Positions 1 through 14,040 of a DNA stretch of 64,000 nt are shown one piece after another (the stretch's first letter is position 1; every line of letters begins with the position of its first letter). The DNA is taken from positions 1 to 64,000 of the forward strand of contig JAYMTL010000022.1 in the NCBI GenBank assembly GCA_036897445.1, written 5' to 3'. The translations under genes and the position numbers were made by a program. The notes below the pieces were generated by a model. That model was given only the letters and a program-made list of their open reading frames with translations. It was not told where the DNA came from and did not search any database. The DNA comes from Pelargonium tetragonum (taxonomy: Eukaryota > Streptophyta > Magnoliopsida > Geraniales > Geraniaceae).

Positions 1-3000
1 ATTATAACACTCAAGTAGAGGAATTTAAGGTCCTTAGAAAGGGTTAGTACTATGATTGGGTATTTCAAGTTTTTTCTATTATGTTCTGCGTATATCTAAG
101 TTAAATAGCACCGGGTCAATTAGAAAGATAAAGTGCTTTTTTTAATTACTAACCTCATATTTCTTTTATAATACCGGTTATCTGAAATATGCGAATACCT
201 TAAGTTTCTTTAGGACAAAATGCGTGATACTTAAAACCCCAAAAAGTAAAAAGGAATTGCCTTAGGTGTCAAAATCAATTTGTTTAGTTAAAAAGGAATC
301 TTGGATATAGAGCCAAGCATAACAAAAGTATATTCGGCAGAACGCAGCTCCTTATCATTTACCATATGGAATATGGAGGTAACATATAAAATTGATAAGT
401 CTAGAGAGCAGAATCTTAGAACTTTAGGCCTCTTTTTACGCCCTCTAAGTTTTGTATCTTACCCCGCTATTTTTATAGTGTAATTTATATATGTGATCTT
501 TTTACCCTAAAATCTTTCAAAGGGATTTTCACTTTTTATTAATAGTAATCATATTCGTTAATAAACTCTGTAAACTCCTCATGAATTTTTGGCAAGCGTA
601 TATCTAAATTAAAAGCCTAAACCCTTTCCAGTCGAGTTGGTATACCAAAAGATAGCTCAGTTTTAATTTAATCTTACGAGCTGGTTTAAGAATTATCTTT
701 CCGTACCCCTGTAATAACCAAGACTTTAAAGTGTTTAATCCACGGAGTTGCCCGACTTAGATAACTCAACATATAAAAATTTATAACCTAATGCGTTCAA
801 TTCTAAGGGTATAGTCTAGTGATTATAAAGAGGTAGAATATCCTAAGAAATTAGAACCCCTATGAGAATGAGATTGAAGCTCTTAAATATAACCTTGGTA
901 TCATCACTCACGGATTAATCTACTCCCGTCTTAGACTTATTGCCTATAGTAAGCCCGGTTCTTAACTTGCACTCTGGAATTCGAAATGAAAATAGGGGGT
1001 TCCTCTTATAAAAAGGGGAATGGGCAAACAATACTCTTTATTATTTTCTTTTGTTAAGAATAGCGAGCATACTCTTGTTTCGTTATCCGGTTTATGGATA
1101 TTAAGCATGTAAAGTAGTATAGCCTAGTCAGGATATAACTTGCATTCTTTTTCCGGGATCAAAATTGATATGAGATACTACTTGAGACGAAACCCTTTTG
1201 TATTAATATAAATGAAGAAAGCCATACACAAGTCTTTTTAGAGTGTATAAAACAAATTCTATGGTCAAATTTGTTTACTCGATATTAAAAAAGCTCGGGT
1301 TTCTCCTGAGTTAGTCTTTACTGTCTGTGACTGCTTTTCCTACTACTTTTAGATAGGAGATTTTGCCAGACTCTAGACGTATTTCGATTATAGTCGTATT
1401 TGTCCTGGGTTGCCTACATAAAACATAAAGGAGATATCCTATTAACTTTCATTTTCAAGAGCACTGCTACATCTTGCTTATTCAATCTAAGACGAAGAGC
1501 TTAGAGCTTAACCTTGCCCCGTTTCACTACAATTTCATAACGAGCTGATATAGCAAGCAAAAAAGTTACTCTAGTCCTTTTGACTCCTTGGAATCTTTGA
1601 GACTAGACCGAGACAGTATAAAGACCCAAAATTAGATCTTACAAAACTTCCCTTTTTCTATACTCTGGTTTACAATGCGCGAACTACCTGCGAAAGCTTG
1701 ATTTTGTACCCCCGATAGATATCGCCTTCTGTATCTCCGCGGATTAAAAAATGTTACAGGAATGCCCAGAATGAATTAGCTGTATATACTTTAAATAACT
1801 TAAATAGAACCAAAAACAAAGAATATTCCTAGACCTTATAGAGAAGCTGCTCTGTTAAAAGGTTATCCCTAGTATGGTAACTTTTTTTTAGAGATATTCC
1901 CAATAAGATGTGGGTCTAATAAAAGGTCAAAACCCCTTTTTAATAAAACAACTTGGAGTACCCCTGTTATGCTGTAAGGTTTTTCCTTAGAAATCTCTTT
2001 GTCAGGCATAACAAATACACGTAGACTTGTTGTAACAAATTAGATCTGGTCTCCTCTTAAAGTTAAGGCTTTCTAAACCAGGGCAAATGCTCTACGGCAA
2101 CTAATATAGAATTTTATATAGCAAAATCTTGAGGTTCACTATAAAAAAGGGGCAGGGCCCCGTACTAGTTACACATGTCTTCACACTGACTTTACCTTTC
2201 TCTTTAATAAAAAAATTTCTACCACTATTATATGTTTCTTAGATTTAATTGAATTAACCTGAATATAATCTAAGGTAAAATGCGACTACTTTATTAAAGG
2301 AATTTGTCTTGTTTTTCAAGTTCTTAGGCTTTGTGCTTCGAGGAGTTAAAGAGGAGCTCCGTAGCCCTTTCGCCAGTTTTTCTTTATAATTAAGAGGTTA
2401 ATTGCTCTAGAATTGGAGCTGCAAGGAGTTAGGGAAAGGCGTGCTGTGAAAAGAATATTCATACATTTTTTGAAACAAGGTAAAGCTTTAACTTGTATAT
2501 AATAAGTGTTTTGTTTTACAGGTAAATAATTTTATTTTACTTTTATCTGGCACTCTGACTACCGAGCTGCTTTAATTTAAGTTATACTGAGTGCGGAGAT
2601 GCTTCTCTTATAATAAAGCAATAAAGATTTAGCAAAGCCCGGGCGCACAAAAAGCCATACCTCGATATATTACGTAATTTAACCCACAGTTTATGATACT
2701 TTAAAGAGTTTTACGCTGGCAGGGTTTTGTTCTAGGAAATTAAAGACAAAAAGGGGGCAATTCTATTATATTGCTCCTGCCTATCTTACTACGATAGGGT
2801 TTCATCCGCAAGTAATGCTTCAGAATAGTACAACCCTATAAAGCTCTCATATTCTTAAAAAGGAGTATCTGATATTTCTTATTGTGGCACCCATATTCAG
2901 AGAGTGCCCGCCTGGAAGAAACTATACAAAGGCCCTTGTAAGGTTCTTGGGGTTGCCACATTAGCATATTCCTTAAATCAAATTTTATATCAAAGTTTGC

Positions 3001-6000
3001 TACATTACAAAATACCAGATATCCCGAGTACTCGTTATAGTAAAAGACCCCCTTTTTATTTACTCTTATCCTTTTTTTAGGTTCCCCGAACCGAAGAGAT
3101 TTAGGTAGTAACTAGGGTTTCTCTACTCTATTAAGATCCTTTAAGAGCGCTTTCATTACTACGAGAAAGTTATTCTTAAACATCGATAAAGATTCCTTGC
3201 TAGGATATAGAACCGGGGCTGTCCTTTTAAGCTTTCGCGTTGTGAAAAGGTTAAAGCGCGTAAAATTAGGAGTAATACTTACTAAACGGAAAACCTCTTC
3301 AAAAGCCTACTGTGATTAAAAACTTCTTTTTCATTTTATTAAGGTCCTATAGAAGCTCTTATACTATTTACTGTGCGGCTTACCCATTTCCTTGTACCTA
3401 TTAGTATTTGGTTAAAGAGTTTCCCTTAGTTATAGTTGGTTAGAAACACAGCTATTCATTTTCGAGAATTTGTTGCAGTTTTCCTTATCTCTTTTTCTTA
3501 AAATAGACTACAATTTAGGGGTCTTTTGCTTTTCCCATTCCTCGAGTTGCTCTTATATCTTTGCTTATTTATATACCGTAAAAAACTTCTCTTATCCCTT
3601 TTAAATTCTCTTAGAAAGTTATTGTACGAAACTGGGAAAAAGAAAATAGACTCGAATTGAAACTAGTTGGATAGTACCCATATTTAAGGTCAGCCCCTTT
3701 CTAGTTGTGTTGTTAAGGACAGTTTCAAAGGTCAAAGTTTACATATACTGCGTAATTTAAATTAAAAAAGCTAGTACAAAGTGTAATTAAAGAAGCTTCT
3801 CGACTAGGAACTTTTAGAGGTGCAGTACGCGGAAAAATCCCTACCTTACGACTTAACAATTGAGAAAAAGGCCCTGATCACGTTTTTAAGATTCATACTA
3901 ACTCAGAGAGGGAACTAGCTTAAATTCTTAGCTTACTTTGGAATAAACACATAAGAGGGTTAAGACAAAACAGGTTTTCCGGATTACAACATAATTTTTG
4001 CGTTATTGACTCAAGAGCCTTTCTTTTCCGCATCTATAGACACATTCACTAACTGGGTTTTGGAATATAATTACCTTTTCAATTTTAAGACTCTGGACAA
4101 AGCGAAATAATATGAGGCAATTTCCTATTGAAATACTTGCTTTTGTTAATTAGTTTGCTTTTTTTTATAAACAGGAGAAGTATAAATCCTTATTACTATA
4201 TTTACTTCGGATGCTGACTATAGTGGTTTAAGAGTAGGGGAATCCCTTTATTTAATATTATATCGAAGGATGATATTTGTGTTCAGCTTGACACTAGTGG
4301 ATGAGTTTAGCATGTGTATCATAAACAAAGTAAGTGCTCTAGGACGTAGAGCTTTCCGGAATAGAAGAACATTTTCTTTCTTTATATATATATAGATTTT
4401 GATAGATATTTTAGATAGAGGATATAAAGAAAAAAGGGTAAACAAACTCTAGTAATTCTGAGGAGAGTCTAAAAGGTATAGATATTGAACTTTATAAAGT
4501 TTTTTTAAGTCCCTCTTAATAAAGTAATTTATAGCCTTTCATTTAAAGGGATCCGTGTGCTTTTTATGACTACTCCTTCGTAACTCAGGAGCTTAATTCA
4601 ATACTTTAACTTAGTTATAAGTCTATTGTTTTATTTTATTGGAATCTTAAGATAAAGAAGGGCCCTATATAAAGTAGAAGGGGTTTCTTCCTGGGCTTTA
4701 CTTACCAAAATTAAGGTGGCTAAGAAATAATTACAGGAAAGGGGTACCCCCGCGCCTATAAAAAGAAAACGCAAAAATGAAAATATTATTCTTAGGTATG
4801 GAGTTCTTGTGAGTCCAAAAATCCTATGCCTTAAAAGGAAAATAAAAAAAAAACTTCAGTATCTGGATACCCTAGAAACAGTAGCTTGCCTCGAAAACAA
4901 ACCCTTATAAAAGCTGCTGGTTGAAGTCATAATCTGAGATCTAAAAGCAAGGGAGTTGCCTAAACTGGACTTATTTGAAGTTAAATGGACGCAGTTCCTA
5001 CTTTATCGGAGCACCCATATCGCAGGAGAAAGGCTAAAATAAAGTGAAATTTGTAATTATCTTCGTTGAGTTACCTATTCTTGAATATTTCTTACTTTGA
5101 ATCTAGTTTTTACAGACTAAAACACAGAATAAAGATTTTGGAATTTAAAGAAGTACAAGGGCTATAGTAAAAGAAGTCCGAGACTTCATCTAAACTTACG
5201 AAGCATGAGCTATACGTGGGTAACGGTTCCATATACGAAAACTTGAGTAATTAAAGTATTGTAATTGCTTTTGTGAAGGTGCTAATTTGATTAAAATAAA
5301 AACCTTGCGAATAAACGAAACCCCCTGGTTGGGGTGTTTGCTTAGGGTTAGGGGCGGTCGATTAATATAAGGCTAAAAGGCTAATACCGGGTTTTCTGCC
5401 TAAAGATCTAAATGTGGTGTATATAACAAGAGTATATAATCATAATTAAGTAAACCCCTTTTAATTTGAATATAGTATAGGAGTTAACTACAAACTCTTG
5501 TTCTTAGTAGCCGCTTTGTAGATCCTAAGGAGGATGTCTCTGGTTTTGACTTAAGGCTTGTAGCTCAGCTATACGAAAAGAACAGTGTAGAAAAAGGAAA
5601 ATCTATAGTGCAGAATTCTCATAATGAAGTACTTTGCGTAAGTTACATGCTATAATTCCCCGTTTTACTAAAAAAAACTAAAGGCAAGCAAATTCCCAGG
5701 GCATCAAAAAGTATAAAGTTCTAGACTAGATAGGAAACCCAAAACCCTAAAAAAGTTCCTTGTAGAAGTTTCTTAATAAGACACTGACTGCATTCTTCAG
5801 CCATAATAAAAAAAGTCTAAATTTCACAATTATTTTGTGCTATACTTTTGAACTCCAGGGTAATTACTATATACTGTGTTACATTAAAACTTTTTAGTAA
5901 AGATCTGCCCTTTTACATGACCTTAAAAAAGTCAAATATAAAAAAGGGGCTTGTCAAAAAAGGTATATAACACATTTAAAGTAACTAAAGCATAACACTG

Positions 6001-9000
6001 CAGAAAAACAAAAACTACCTCACTCAGAAGTATGTTATTTGATTTAAGGTTACTGGATTATGCCCAAGGCAAAGATTTTGCAATTTTAATTTATTGACTT
6101 TATAAGAACTTCACAAGATTGAAAAGGCAAAACAAAGGGAATTTTGTGAGGATTGCTTTTGAATATATTAAAGTTAACAAATTTATAATAAGTCCCGTAA
6201 GCTTGTCGGACCCGGCAGTACAGATACCCACTTTATAGCTGATGAATCTTGATAAATAGAATAAACTAAATATCGAGGGTAGTAGCGACCCCTTTTCTAA
6301 AAAGAAAAAAGGAACGTTAACACCTACATGTAGAGTTCTGTATGGATAGTGTAACCTTGAATAATTAGAAAAAGCTCCTGTTATTTTGTACTCTGTATTT
6401 GGTTGGAACCCCTAATTTGTACAAAAAAGAGTACAATGCGCAGTTTACAGTAAAAAAGAGGTTTAGTAAGAAAGAAATTCTTTCTTGTTTTTAACTAGGT
6501 CCTCCTGCAATTTCTGGGGTCCCCTGTATACGGATAAAGCTTTTCTTTTCCTGATCAATATGCAAAGAGGTACTATAAAAAGATCCTAAAAAGAGTAAGT
6601 ATTTTAGGAATTCTCTCGGTTAGAAAAGGAAGGCATAACAGGGATAAGATACCAGGTTACGGCTCCCCTCAATATACATCTACTAAAATCTATTTAAATT
6701 AAAGGAGCCCGTAGCAGTGCCTTTCTATCTAGATAGGAACGATAACATTTGGAAAGCGACACCCCTGCCTGCTATCTAGGTATTGTCTGTAAAGCCCTAA
6801 AGCTTCTTTTAAAATACCCACAGGTTATATCATTTCTATTTTTAATCTTGTTGGGAAGATTTTTGGTAAACAAAGGAAGGCAGGTACACTTAATATAAAA
6901 ATTTTTATAAAATTTGGGCCAAGCCGAATTACCCACACTCAGATCCAATACTATTATACTTGGAATAAAAAAATGCAAGATCGAGAAATCCTGGGTTTGC
7001 TACGCCTTAAAGGCTTATAATGCGAAATAAACTGACCAAAAACGAGAGAGGGTTAGCCTGCAAACGAAGAAACTTAAAAGCACTTTTTAGTTTAGTATAG
7101 AATTCTATTCGTTAAAGGTTTGCTCTAGACCCAACCAGAAAATCTTGTTTAAATCTAGAGAAAACTTATTCGAGTATTACTAGCCGCACTGCTAAAACGG
7201 AAATGTCAGATAAGCCCTTAATGTAGCAGTTGAAAGAACTGTTCGGTGCTACGAAAGAAGAAAAGGGAAGTCTTGTTACTTTACTTTATAAGATTAAGGA
7301 TAAACGTTTACGTGACTCTAAAATAAGAATTTCCAATTCCTTTAAGAGTCAAAAACAAATCTAGCGCCAGTTGAGTATTCCTTAAGGAAGGGGGCACTCC
7401 CTCTAGAACTTTACTACAAATTGAGTCTTTTAAACAAATATATAAAAAGAAAAAGGGTTGTACCAGAAAATAACTTCAGCAAAACAAAATGAGTATCAGA
7501 TGGCTCCGGTACTTAGAAATTATCTTATTAGTTTTTTGGTTCCAGGTAACGATAAGCGCACCCTAATCAGAGGAGTTCCTGAGAGTTGTTTTAGACTAGG
7601 GTATTCCTTTGTGTACAAACTAGGAACTATTCGAGACCCGTATGATAAAAAGCTTAGAGTACTTTGTTTTGTCTTGTAGGCTGGTTCTAATTATGATAGT
7701 ATTCTTTGGTAGAGGGCTGGGCGGTTTTCCTAGTAAGGGGTATACTAATGGGCTTATCTTGAAACTCAAAAAGAAGTTTTGCTATTCTTACTCATATAGT
7801 TAGGGGTACGCTTCTTTTGACAAAATATCTGGTAACTCGGTAATTCTAAACAAAACCGGGCTGGGAACGAAAAAAGGGAGCTTATAAGGTTTTACTATAA
7901 CTTATCGAGCTCGCAACTAATTACTTTAGGTGGGGTGGCTTTCTCTAAGTAGGATCCCGCAAAACTAGAATTTTCATTTCACTTTTATAAAATTCTCGTG
8001 AGGCATGGCCTAATAAGGGATCTTATTTTGAGGGTTTCTTGTTTGTATATTATGCCCCAGTCGCGGTAGGAAGTAAACATTCTCCTTTATCTTATTGAGA
8101 TGATTTTGACTTGATAGAGTTGTTTTCTTTTTCTGGAGTATTAATCTAGGGAAGAAGGGATTCCCTTCTCTAGAATTACACAACACCTTAATATAAGATA
8201 TAAGAAAAGATAAAAAGTCTCAATCCTACGCCAGAGGGGTTAAAAGGACAGAGTGCTTTTAGATTTAGATCAGTACACGATGTTAATTTGAGGGGCAAAC
8301 TTATACCTATTGAAAAAGAAACTAAGTTATAGTAGGAACAAATTCCAAGAAGGCTCGAATAAGAACATAAATAAGTTCAACAGTTTAAACAAAACAAAAG
8401 GAGTTCCTTTATCACAGGATTTTAGGAGCCCTCCAAAGGGCCTCTCGGACCAGGAGGTACCTCTCCTTAATCATTAATATAATACAAAAAAACTCATTCA
8501 AAACCCTTATTTATAAGATCAAAACCCCTCCTTGGACTGTCTGTGCAGTAACATACATTATATGAGTTACTCCCCACTTCTAATTACCCAAAGACTTTTG
8601 AATCAAGGAATACTTAAAAAATCTAATCTTATATGTATGTCAAAAGGGAACTCTGTCTAATTAATTACGGATAAAGGACCTTATACTGGAATTGCTTTTG
8701 TTTGATACGAATGCTTGGAAAATAAGAACCCTTTATTAAGGGGCCCCGCTTTGTCTAGTACTAGAATTTTAAAGTATTGCTCTACTCCCATTTGAACTAG
8801 GAAAAGGGGGAGCTACTCTTCAGAAGCCTCCCTATTAGCTGCTCTTTAGCGAGTTACCAGCTTATCTATTTTACTAATATCTAAAGGAATACTAAGTGAT
8901 TGCAAGGCTTCCCTTTTAAATTACATTACCACTCAAAGCAGCAGCCCCTTTTTTTGTGTGTGAAACCTATCTAACCCAATCCCGGAAAAGGGCTCCTGGG

Positions 9001-10134
9001 CTTGTCCTTACTTGATAGTTAAACCCCGGACTTTTAATAAAACAACGGAGCACTCCTCTTAGAATAAAATAAACCAAAAATTTAGCGTTGAAATCGTAGA
9101 GTCTAGAAAGTTCTTGATTGAATATCTCGTCCAAGTTAGAAATAGTAGTAGAAAGGAACCCATATAAAGAATATTTAACCTTAGTACTACCCAGAGGATC
9201 CTTACCTGTTAGTTGGAAAACCCTTCTTAAATTCAAATTTTGGTAACAAAAATGGGATCCCTAAGCCTCTAGCAAGTCCTAGTTGCTTGTAATTTGAATT
9301 TAGAGACTTTTACTATAAGGATTAGTAGAAAAGACTTTGACTATTTTGTATCTTAATATGCTTGTCGCAGAAAGTCAAAAGTACCCCTTTTTGGTATCGG
9401 GGTTATAAAAGTATGGGTATGTAAGTTTATACCAACTCGAAAAGTTTTTCTTGATTATTTCTTGGCCTTACAAAGAAATGTCTCTTAAATACCCATAAAA
9501 AGCTCTTAGAGTAGGAGTGCTCGACAAAAACGGGGGGCATCCAAAGAGTTTCCATCTGCTAGAAATAAGTAGACCCATAAGAGGGGTTCCTCGACTCGAT
9601 ATAAAAGTCTTGGGTCCTGAGCTCCCTTAACGAAGTATAAGACAAGGCTTCTGTTGCCTTATTGAGAAGGGTTTCCTTTTCTACCAGTTGATAGAAACTT
9701 CTTAAGATTTATATACTAACTAGTAAAATCCTCTCAGGGATACGTAAAATATTTCATTGAATTTCAAAATAGAGTTTATATGCCGGCTTAGTCTTTAAAA
9801 CAGGGAAATGCCCAATAGAGTTATAATTTAATATATTTTAGTATCTAACTTTCTGAAAAGGACTCCCTATAAAATAAAGTGAATTTCTTGATCAATTAAG
9901 CGGGGTCGACCGGGTTTGGCGTTCCAAAGAAGTTTCCAGCTTTTTAAGCTAATTCTAGTAATTGTCAATGGGGTTCGTAGGATACTTTGAGAGTAGTGAG
10001 CCAGGGTCTCCTTGTATTTGGCTTTAGAGTGGATATGCTATTCCGTATACCCGGGAAATTTGTATCTAAATCACTTAGATAGAGTGCTAATAATAATATT
10101 GCAACAGTGTATTTACTCCACATAGTAGCGGTAG
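1..10134. other. Gene-free AT-rich background
   Basis: No tRNA, rRNA or recognisable exon is seen on either strand. Stop codons are dense in all six frames; the longest open frames reach only 60-90 codons and show no family motif. The texture is AT-rich sequence broken every 50-100 bases by short G or C runs, many of them palindromic, such as GGGGTACCCCCG at 4741-4752 and GGGCCCCG at 2155-2162 and 8741-8748. Two D-arm-like words, GCTCAG near 654 and 5573, have no matching tRNA around them. This fits non-conserved plant mitochondrial spacer. Confidence 0.6.
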
Positions 10135-10207
10135 GCTCAGATAGCTCAGTTGGTAGAGCTTTGGACTGAAAATCCTTCGGTCAGTGGTTCAAGTCCACTT
10201 CTGAGCA
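10135..10207 (+). tRNA. trnF-GAA: tRNA-Phe(GAA), plant mitochondrial type
   Basis: This tRNA decodes UUY codons in mitochondrial translation. The 73-nt cloverleaf is read directly. The acceptor stem GCTCAGA/TCTGAGC has seven perfect pairs, the D stem is GCTC/GAGC, the anticodon loop CTGAAAA gives GAA at 10168-10170, the T arm AGTGG-TTCAAGT-CCACT pairs fully, and the discriminator is A10207. No CCA is encoded, as is normal in plant organelles. The anticodon stem is odd: TTGGA faces TCCTT, leaving two T-T mismatches at positions 27-43 and 28-42 where, from memory, seed-plant mitochondrial trnF has AAGGA/TCCTT. Known C-to-U editing would not mend T-T pairs, so the gene may be weakened or use a short anticodon stem. 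trnP follows 29 A-rich bases later on the same strand, so the two are probably cotranscribed. Confidence 0.93.
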
Positions 10208-10236
10208 AGAAAACAGAAAAAGAAAGTCATGTAGTG

Positions 10237-10311
10237 CGAGGTGTAGCGCAGCCTGGTTAGCGCATCTGTTTTGGGTACAGAGGGCCATAGGTTCGAATCC
10301 TGTCACCTTGA
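10237..10311 (+). tRNA. trnP-UGG: tRNA-Pro(UGG), plant mitochondrial type
   Basis: This tRNA decodes proline codons in mitochondrial translation. The 75-nt cloverleaf is complete. The acceptor stem CGAGGTG/CACCTTG includes one G-T wobble, the D arm begins GCGC, the anticodon stem TCTGT/ACAGA is perfect, the loop TTTGGGT gives TGG at 10272-10274, the T loop is TTCGAAT, and the discriminator is A10311. From memory it is nearly identical to trnP(UGG) of flowering-plant mitochondria, with differences confined to the D arm. That contrasts with the lack of conservation around it and is the strongest single sign of the genome type. It lies directly downstream of trnF on the same strand; trnF-trnP pairing is common in seed-plant mitochondria. 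Confidence 0.97.
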
Positions 10312-11640
10312 GAGAATAGGAAGATTACAAACAAATTCTATGACGTCCCTTTCCGGTGAGGACATCGTCTTTTCAAGTCGAAGACAGGGTATACTATACA
10401 CCTTAGAGATACGTAAGATAAGTACAGTTACTCCAATCAAGGGGGTTTCAATCCCACACTTATAGAATGAGGCCCAAACTAGTAAAAGGTCTACTTACTG
10501 TCTTGACTTAATGAATCAATCCCAACTTACGCACCCAAGAGCTCTATACCTTACCATTTCCTTTAAGACTACCCCGGCTCGTCCGGATTCCAATAACTAG
10601 CTCCAGCAATCACCTTTCTTTTACAATTCCTTGTGACTTGTCTCGTTAACCTGTAAAGGACCAAGTCTTTAGATCTGCTTGCTACAAAAAGAACCCTAAA
10701 AATGAATTACGCTAAACTCTCCATAAATAAGGGGAAATCCCTTTCAAAAGGAACAAAACTGTCAGACTCATAAGCAGAACTAGAACAGCTGTTATGAAAG
10801 CTATCCATTATCCACTACTTGATAAGATTGATAATATAGAACAAGAAGATCAGTTAGCCTACCTAAGCCTTCCCTAACAGGAACCCGTTGTACCTTGCTT
10901 AGATTCCGTACCTTTCGCTACTACTAGAACTCCTCTATAATCTGAAACCCTATATCTATTAAAATCTTGATTCTTACTCCTATATACTATTAAGAAAGTG
11001 ACAGGCTCTAATCCCACGAAACTCTTTCTATTCTTATATTCAGGTAACCCTGGGAAACGGATCTCCTTCTTTCTTTCCAGAATTGACCATTACTATCTTT
11101 CAAAACCCCTGTCTCCTGAAACAGCTAACCTATAATGTAAAGGAAACCCAGCGAACCTAAAATCTCTAGATTCCTAAACTAAGTACTTTCTGATAAAAAG
11201 AATCCATTTACGAGGCATTTCTTACAATTTGAGTACTGTTACGTATAGGGCTGCCCTACTTTCTTAAAAACTTGTACTCAAGAAGCTCCTACTACTCTGA
11301 TCCTGTACAGATTGCCCTTTCAAGTCCCCCTGCGAACTTCCTGCTGCTCACTTAGAAAACTAGAATACGCAAACCTGTCAGGCTGATTAGAGCCTTTTAC
11401 TCTCTAACCTCTTCTTATTAATTTCACTTACTTTCACTTTGCTACCTTCTTAATAGCTGCTAAACTTTAGTCAGAACTAGACACTCTGCGCCCTTCCTTT
11501 CATCAGGAGCTTCGCTATTCCTAATAAAACTTTCTTAGGCTTACTCTCTCCACTCAGGTTGAGACGAATGAGACCCCTATCAAATTTCCGTGGGAAAGAA
11601 GAAACATTTGGGGACTGGCCAAAGTAGTGAGACCGATAAA
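10312..11640. other. Pyrimidine-rich block after the tRNA pair
   Basis: No gene is seen. The plus strand becomes rich in C and T (ACCC, CTTTC, CTCCT words) just downstream of trnP and stays so to about 11640. The block holds a copy of repeat MR2 (11097-11151) and GAACTAGAACAGCT at 10777-10790, which recurs exactly at 26754-26767 in another block. An open frame from 10271 to 10465 begins inside trnP and is taken as accidental. Confidence 0.5.
11097..11151 (+). repeat. MR2 dispersed repeat, copy 1
   Basis: The copy begins with a 24-base stretch that matches 60392-60415 at 22 of 24 positions and ends with a GGAAACCCAG word in the same order as the second copy. A third, inverted copy lies at 50369-50432. 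Copies differ by small insertions and substitutions, so they are old or fast-evolving. The family is unidentified. Confidence 0.6.
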
Positions 11641-14040
11641 AAAAGCAGATACCTTTTAGTAATTAAGTAATTAGTAAAAAGAGGGAGGGAAGAGGTTTTT
11701 ATTGCGTATAAAAGTAGAACCCTTGCGAATAGCTAAAAAGGGACGCTGAGACCTCGTAAATTAAATAGAGTCTCCTAAAATCCAAATTTCTTTTAAATTC
11801 CTCATCAATTTCACAAGTGGAAACTAATAAGGCTTAAAGATTCTTTCGATTGAACTAAAGTCTTAATTTGCTAGTTAAAACTGGTGCGATTTCTTATTCT
11901 TAGAAGTTAGTAAGTTAGCTTATCGCTGCCTTTACTTTATACAAGTCTAGATTTGGAGTCCCCCTTTTTAAAATATAGAGATATCAGTATCTACGCGGAA
12001 CCAAGCAAATAAAAAAAAGGACTAACCTCTTAAGCAATTAAGACAAGAAATTGAAACTAAGAATCTCCGTTATATTCTGATAATAAAAGCTATGGTAAAG
12101 GAAAACTTCCTTGTCGAAACAATTTCCTTTTTGAGTCTTTATTCTATAAGGAAGGACTGCTTTTCCAATCCTTTTACCCATTAGGATCTTTTCTTAAATT
12201 AAAAAGAGCCCTTTCCGTCTAAAAGGATTTCAAGCATTCTAAAGCAGTTGCTACAACAAAAATTGTGGATACGTAGGGAATTTTTATTTGTAAACTATAG
12301 GAGGCTAGGTTACCCTTGACTTTAAGTACAAGAAAGAAGCCCGCTCAAATAATCCGAGAAAATTCCAATACCTTTTTGTTAATGAGTAGGTAACACACTT
12401 TTAGAGCCCTTAGGAAAGTCCTGAATTAAAGATTTTAAGCAAACTTTTGAGTTAAGTAAAAACTTGTAGGCCGTGTATTAGGGTCCCCTTTTTGTATATG
12501 TATGTTCCCTTTCTTCAAATTTCGTTTGTTTTTAGCTATTTTTTACCAGATAACTTATTCAAAAAAGATGCTCCTATACAACAAGTCTTAGTTGTAGTAA
12601 TCTTAGTGAACACTAACAAAGGGATAAAAAAAGAATTATTTCTTAATGAAGATGAAGTTTTTATAAAACCTACTCTGAGTTCATGTATAACTTAAGCTAG
12701 ACCTAGTCTGGATCCAGCATTATAACCCTAGAGACCCGTTAGCGCGATTGAGTCTAGAAGGCTTTCTTATCTTATATGGACCCAGGTAATACTTCTTACT
12801 TTTAGTGTTTTCGGCAGCGTACTCACTGAGTGTAAGGAAAGGACCCCTGGTTGTATAATCGTTAAGTATTTCTCAGCCCTTTTGCTCTACACAAGAAAGT
12901 TTTCCCTCGAGTTATAGAACTCCTTTTGAAGTACTTTTAATCGTATGCTAGTGATTTTAGTACTTCTCTTAGCTAAGGAGTCCTTGTATAAATTCCATAC
13001 CCTAGAATTATACAAAGATTTTAAAGGAAAAAAATGAACGAGCTCCCGGACCAGCCTTGTAGTAAAAGCTTTGAAAAGAGACTCGGAAGAACTTTGTCCT
13101 CGTATTATGTAACCCCGAGAACTTTTCCTATTATTTAGCAAAAAAATTCTATTTAGAGTTAAGCTACCCCACCCGTTACAATAGAAAGACACTAAAACCG
13201 CAAAGTAGGACTAAAAGAATAGTCTTCTTTTTACATTTCTTAATTGTTGCTGGGGTTGAATGGATATGCCTTACTACCTCGTGCTCGTAATCTATAAATA
13301 ATTAAGGGCCAACTTGACTTTTAAGCTAGAATATATAGTTATAGCCTAGGTTTGTCCTTATAAGTTTTCTAGTGTCCAATTAGTTGCTTCTATATTTTAT
13401 CTTTCTCATAACAACCAATAGAAAATGGGGGCCCCTTGAAGTTTTTCTTTTACTCTCCAAAAAGCAAGATATATAATAAGAATAGGATTATTGAAAATTC
13501 TAGGCTTCCAAGTCCCCGCTCTATGTAAAGGGTACTTACTAGACACAACTAGAATAGCTTCTTCTTCTAAAAGTGTTAACTTATCCGGTATCTGTGGTGA
13601 ACATCCAGTAATAAAGACAAAAAGCAGATCAGTGTTCCGTAAGGAATAAGTTTAAAGAAGTGCGTACGTATCTAGTTTCAGTTCTACGAAGCAGTAGTCT
13701 TTTTCTTACAAAAAATGGGAGGAAAATAACTTAGAAAAAAAGAAAATAACACTAACTCTTAGAATTCAATAATTAATAAATAAAAAGGGAAATGCCACTT
13801 CCGGGCTACAACAAAAAAACAAAAGGTATAATAAGGAATAGCCCCTAAGTATGAAGCTAGTTATGAAGAAAAGGAGTTTTTAAGATTGATTAGGAGTCTT
13901 TTTTTAAGAAAAATTTGTAGTGCTTCCCCTTCCTTTATTAGCATTTTCTATAGGGTAAGGTAACAAGTCGAGGTACTCCATCTCCTCATTTCCGGGTTAT
14001 TCTCTTTAGTTAGAAGGAGTTAGCTTAGCTAAAATTATAT
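11641..14040. other. Gene-free background
   Basis: AT-rich spacer with short G/C runs and no recognisable gene. The open frame at 12887-13192 (minus, 101 codons) shows no motif or homology that I recognise and is probably chance. Confidence 0.5.

Noticed and set aside
653-690. ATAGCTCAGTT as a tRNA D arm
   Set aside because: No anticodon arm or T arm at proper spacing downstream. The similar word near 5571 fails for the same reason.
9566-9590. CATAAGAGG as a plant mitochondrial promoter (CATAAGAGA type)
   Set aside because: One base off, no gene downstream, and a similar word near 3945 also lacks context.
10430-10460. GGTTTCAATCCCAC as a CRISPR repeat
   Set aside because: A single occurrence, with no array or spacers.
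10271-10465. Open frame running out of trnP
   Set aside because: Its beginning is the tRNA itself and the remainder shows no known protein.
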